Source of the DNA: Acanthacorydalis orientalis
Lineage: Eukaryota > Arthropoda > Insecta > Megaloptera > Corydalidae
NCBI GenBank assembly: GCA_034766995.1
Contig: CM068317.1
Location: forward strand, 30,417,001-30,481,000
Reading direction: 5' to 3'
DNA length: 64,000 bases
Positions 59,674 through 64,000 of this stretch are shown one piece after another. The position numbers and the translations under genes were made by a program. The notes beneath the pieces are model-generated. The model saw only the letters and a list, made by a program, of their open reading frames with translations, was not told where the DNA came from and did no database searches. The first letter of the stretch is position 1. Every line of letters begins with the position of its first letter.

Positions 59674-60324
59674 CATTTATGTGGAAACATCACACATTTA
59701 AATTTTTAATTACTGTTAATATGAAACCTATCTATAAGAGAACAATAAAAACTTTTGATCAGTTTTAAAATAAAATTCTCATTTATTACAATATAATCCA
59801 ATTGTAAAGTCATATTGATTTAAGGATGAAATTAAGAAATCACAACAAAAAATGCAGGGAATGATTACAGTGTTATATAACAAATCATCTACTTTTTTAA
59901 AGGATAATAAATATAAATATAATTTTTTTTATCACAATTATAAATGATACAATTATCCTAATACTTTTATCAATAACATTTTTTATTATAAATATAAATC
60001 TTATATTTCAATACATCCTAAAAGTATAACATATTTTAAGAGGGAAACAATTTAATAAGAGAAATTGTAAGTGCCATATTTCAAAATCATTCATTACGAT
60101 TTCCGGAAATTCGAATTATCACAAAGCGTTAACAGAATAGTTGTTGTGACCACGATGATTGTATGCAATTATAGTAATGAACGGTGAAGTTGTACATATA
60201 AATGTAAGTGTGTATCTTTTAATTACATAAAAAGATTTTCAATCGCTTTAATAAAAGTCGTTAAAAATACAATCTTTATTTAATTATAATTATTATTTAC
60301 AAGATCTGTCACGATATTATATAT

Positions 60325-60355
<31 letters not shown>

Positions 60356-61475
60356 TACTGAATTCTCTCAATTTTACTATCAATATGTGAACCATATGCA
60401 TCGATTTATATATTAAAGAAAAAATGTGATATAATAGATATTTTTTTCTTCGAAATACAATGAAACATTTTATATTCACCCTACCTATACGAATTTCTCT
60501 TGTTCATAGAAACTTTCAAAATAAACTTGTTCGTTTATATAGAAATATGTTAACGGAGATACATACAATAAAAGTTATTTAAGAGTAAGTATTTTTTAAA
60601 AAAAAACGATTACTTTGAGAAAAATTATTTATTTAAAATTGATTAAAAAATTTAATACATTATAGCAAATATCAAGGAAACTTCTAACAAATTTAACTGT
60701 CAAAATGATAAAAGAGTTCTCTGGGCGCTCAAAGTCAAAATTATAATTTAAAGTCGTAAATTCATTTTTTATAGCAATGTATATTTAGATTTTAAGACTA
60801 TACTAATTATTTAGCTATTTTTTTTTACATCAATGTAACATGTTTCTGAAATATTTTAATTTCGACTAATCATATCGAGAATGGATCGTCAAAAATCATA
60901 AAATATTATTTACATATAAATACATTTAACTCTCCTGTGTATAAATATATCCATTAAATTACAAATTAAATATTACTATATTAGTTTCAATTTGGTTTTG
61001 GGTTATGCGTTAATAAAATAGTTTTAGTTCTATAAAGACAATCAGTTTTTATTTACTACAGTAACTAGTAAGTAAGTACATATATTTTCAGGAACTTTAA
61101 ATATAGATCTTTAATGAATCATTGAAATCATAGTCTAGTTACGTCTATGACGAGTTTGTTAATCAAAATATCATTAGTTCCAACTATCTCTATGAGATAT
61201 TCGCTGTTGAGCGGTTGCTATGTAAAACTACATACTAATATCTGAATCGAAGCTTCCATACGTCTACTTTTAAAAAGAAAATAATGTTTCTAAATGTCTA
61301 ATGAATTTGGAACACAGTCGTTTAAAAAGATAAAAGTAAGTTTTCAATACAATTTAATAAACATTAATTATTTTTTATTATTTTCTTATATTCATATTAA
61401 GTTGATATTTATTTAAAATCTCAGCTAACAATATTTTTATAGTAATTATTCAGTTATAATGTAACATTATTATAT
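59673..61475. other. AT-rich desert, no gene seen
   Basis: A TA tract with CATA interruptions lies at 60,318-60,358. No other feature. Confidence 0.55.
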
Positions 61476-61477
61476 CA

Positions 61478-61517
61478 CACATACACACACACACACACAA
61501 ACATATACACACATACA

Positions 61518-61577
<60 letters not shown>
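61478..61577. repeat. (CA)n-(TA)n microsatellite
   Basis: CACACACA units at 61,478-61,515, then about 26 TA units. Confidence 0.95.
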
Positions 61578-61578
<1 letters not shown>

Positions 61579-61679
61579 AATGTGTGGTACATTTCAGCAA
61601 TGCACAATATATTCAATATATTTATAAATGCAACAGCACATATGTATTCACCTAAACAATATATGAATTTACTATCATC

Positions 61680-61800
61680 CCTTATTTCTAAAGCGTTGTG
61701 TGATATCCCCATCAGTGAAAAGCTTACCCACTCCACAGCCAGACGAATAGCGTCCTTCCTACTGAACACACAAGTCATTCTCGTCAGCAAATGTACATAG
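61680..61800 (-). other. GC-richer patch with splice donor, possible exon
   Basis: On the minus strand the sequence MTCVFSRKDAIRLAVEW ends at TGG|GTAAGC (exon end 61,728), a strong donor. The frame is open for 106 codons on minus and 72 on plus, so composition may explain it. Upstream TGTGTTCAG could act as an acceptor. No family is recognised. Confidence 0.2.
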
Positions 61801-61929
61801 ATCTTAGGCGTTTAAAGTCGTCTGCATTGCCAGCCTATTGTTTACTTCAGTGCATTACAAGAATGTATTGGTGCTTTGTTATTGTATACGTGAATACACA
61901 TATAAGTACATATAATACATTCCATGTCA

Positions 61930-61972
<43 letters not shown>
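61930..61972. repeat. (TA)n microsatellite
   Basis: About 21 TA units. Confidence 0.95.
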
Positions 61973-61978
<6 letters not shown>

Positions 61979-62940
61979 ATATCATGAAATTGGCTATTGA
62001 TGTTGACTAATAAAATCTAGATTTTTATTAAATTCTTCGCTTGCTTCTATATTTCGAATAAAATTGTTAATAATTGTAATTTACTTTAATATTTTTTGGT
62101 AATATTAAAAAAGGATTATTATTTTTTACGTACTATAATTGTTAGAAATTAATTTGGTTTATTCACTTAATTTTCATTTAATTAAAACTGCAATTCATCA
62201 TGTTCTTTTCTAAAATCTGTATAATTAAAAAAGACTTTTATTAGTTGACGAATATTTGAAAATAGATATAAATTTCTTATTAGAAAAGTAAATTTCTTTT
62301 CAGAAATGTGAGTCAATTAAACCTCGCTGCCAAAAATAAAATTATTACAGTTTAATAGCGGCCAAATTTTAACATCAAAACTTTTATAAATAAAATGCTG
62401 GTCATATTCAGGTGTCATAAAATAATAATTTAAAAAATATAATTATTTAAATATACACATTTACAAAGAAATGTTTCATAAATATAATTATCGTACTTAA
62501 AAAAAATGAAAATATTAAATTTAAAATAAAATTAAAAATAGAAACAATATTTATATACCCAATGATATTCACCCACTTTAGAAATATATATATTTTTTAA
62601 TGTCTTTATCAACGAAGAACAATAAATTATATAGGTAATATTTCTGAAATTACCTAAATCGACAATCAAAACTCAAAAGGAGAAATTATACACTTCATAA
62701 AGTTTACAAAATTGTAAATGATTTTATCAAAGGTGTAAATGTCACAAAAAAACACGCTCGACAAGTTTTTAGGTAAAAATCACAAGATTTTTCTCAGAAA
62801 AATTACAAAAAGCTCGTTAAAAGATTGCGTGAAATTGTCAAAGTAGCAGGGATTTATCTAACGATTTTTATTTTTACAAACAAAATTTCATTAAACAATG
62901 CGTAGAGTTTAAAATGATCCTACGTTATAAACGTATTTGT
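61973..62940. other. AT-rich spacer, no gene seen
   Basis: No supported feature. Confidence 0.55.
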
Positions 62941-62941
62941 A

Positions 62942-62982
62942 TTATACATACATATATATGTATATATATATATATATATGTT
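62942..62982. repeat. Short TA/CATA microsatellite
   Basis: CATACATATATATG units, then about 10 TA units. Confidence 0.85.
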
Positions 62983-62994
62983 TCTATGTACGAA

Positions 62995-63530
62995 TGTGTG
63001 TTATGTATGTCGACTTGACGTCAAAGAACACATTAAGAAATCGCAAACAAACGACGTCAAACTAAACAACCGTACAGAGCACACCACATCAGCATATAGT
63101 TGAGTCGGACCAGTTCGTCTAAAAACCACCCCACGATGCCCCCATCCGCGACGTCTCCCCGTCCGACAACTGCCGTCGCCTCAACGTACTACCTACTTGT
63201 TCTTACTCTCCGCGGCGATTTTTACTTCGCCCCTTAAAACCGCCGCTCGCAACCCCCGGCGTCGCATCGCATATATGTATGTATGTATATATACATACAC
63301 ACATTCTGCCTATTGCCTTACCCTCACCGTACGACCGAACCAACCAACCACCCCACTGTGTATCCCCCCGCCGACGTCGCCGCCGCCCCCGCCGTCGTCC
63401 CGTCCGACCCCCGCGCCACCCCGCAGTATTTTAATCAACGCTGCCGTGTCGTCTCACTCCAGCTCGCAATAATTACGGCGCGGACGTACATATTCGTATT
63501 TCTTTTATCTAGCATGTAACTACCTCTCTA
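62995..63530. other. Strong CpG island, possible promoter region
   Basis: This is the most C-rich block of the window, with runs of CCG/GTC/CCCC at 63,345-63,425 and CpGs throughout. A short frame begins CCACG-ATG at about 63,136 (MPPSATSPRPTTAVASTYYL..., 33 codons), and other frames of 78-91 codons are Pro/Thr-rich and look compositional. A 5' untranslated exon or promoter is plausible. Confidence 0.35.
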
Positions 63531-64000
63531 CCTTTCCACAGCACTTCAATGTTTTTGTCATATTATATGCATACGTGTGTATGTGTCTATATGTTTGGTG
63601 GGTATCCGTGCTCTTAAGATTTTGCATAGCGCCATCTTCTTTTATATTAATTAACGATTCTTGGTTTAGAATGCGATAGTCGTATAAGTCTCTCCGTATC
63701 TTTTCTCTATTAGTTATTGTGTATGCTCGATGACGTTGCACACAGCTCCGCTTCAAGAAAATATGTTTTATTCGATTTCGCGTCGGATTCTTTTTATTTC
63801 AATTAAATGATTTTTTTTCTCTCCACTCGTTTAATATTATTATTATTTAGATTATTATTATTTGCGTAGTTCTGTCGTTTATTTATTAAAATCGATATAT
63901 ATGTAAGAAGGTAATTACGATTTAGACCTCATTTTTTCATTGTGACAAAAAATAAACACTATAAGAAAATCACTTTACTCAAATAAAACGAACTAACCTT
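63531..64000. other. Spacer at the window end, no gene seen
   Basis: GC content drops again toward the right. A minus frame at 63,520-63,756 (78 codons) shows no family similarity. Confidence 0.4.

Overview
This is an AT-rich eukaryotic window, almost certainly nuclear DNA from an arthropod and most likely an insect. The base composition swings between AT-rich desert and short CpG-rich islands, which suits a bee or other hymenopteran, but this placement is an inference. Supporting signs are decayed transposons of insect type (cecropia/Hsmar1-like mariners, another IS630-Tc1-mariner element, an hAT element, non-LTR reverse transcriptase tails), a (TTAGG)3 motif matching the arthropod telomere unit, and more than 50 (TA)n microsatellites by eye. 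I see no prokaryotic-style gene, rRNA, credible tRNA or CRISPR array. No intact protein-coding gene is recognisable. Most long reading frames are microsatellite translations (poly Ile-Tyr) or transposon debris. The window is best read as an intergenic region or a very long intron. | Layout. 1-335: minus-strand mariner remnant cut by the window edge. 335-11,000: AT desert with (TA)n tracts and CpG-rich islands near 2.0, 4.8, 7.3 and 9.2 kb. 11.0-11.4 kb: unclassified GC-richer segment ending in a 67-bp TA tract. 11.6-11.9 kb: first clear copy of an inverted-repeat (foldback) element. 12.6-12.8 kb: an 85-codon minus-strand frame that may be a real exon. 13.7-14.3 kb: decayed IS630-Tc1-mariner transposase. 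16.3 kb: a small candidate exon. 17.9-18.8 kb: decayed cecropia-type mariner. 19.4-28.3 kb: desert rich in foldback copies. 29.3 kb: jockey-type reverse transcriptase tail. 30.5-35.5 kb: three mariner derivatives. 37.1-37.6 kb: hAT deletion derivative with terminal repeats, near-perfect 8-bp duplication and transposase C-terminus. 40-48.7 kb: microsatellite-dense, with more foldback copies and CpG islands at 44.6 and 46.6 kb. 48.3 and 52.4 kb: two tiny mariner elements made only of terminal repeats. 48.9 kb: second reverse transcriptase tail. 51.6-52.0 kb: CpG island ending in a strong splice donor. 53-58 kb: desert. 58.8-59.4 and 63.0-63.5 kb: further GC-rich islands. | The main discovery candidate is the foldback family: about 13 diverged full or partial copies sharing a two-armed palindromic structure with no recognised coding capacity. 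Second are the mariner derivatives, which range from truncated copies to 65-79-bp palindromes of terminal repeat only. The CpG islands and a few splice-bounded patches are the best places to look for exons or enhancers of a host gene. All coordinates and homologies were read by eye. No alignment or database search was run, so copy boundaries are approximate.
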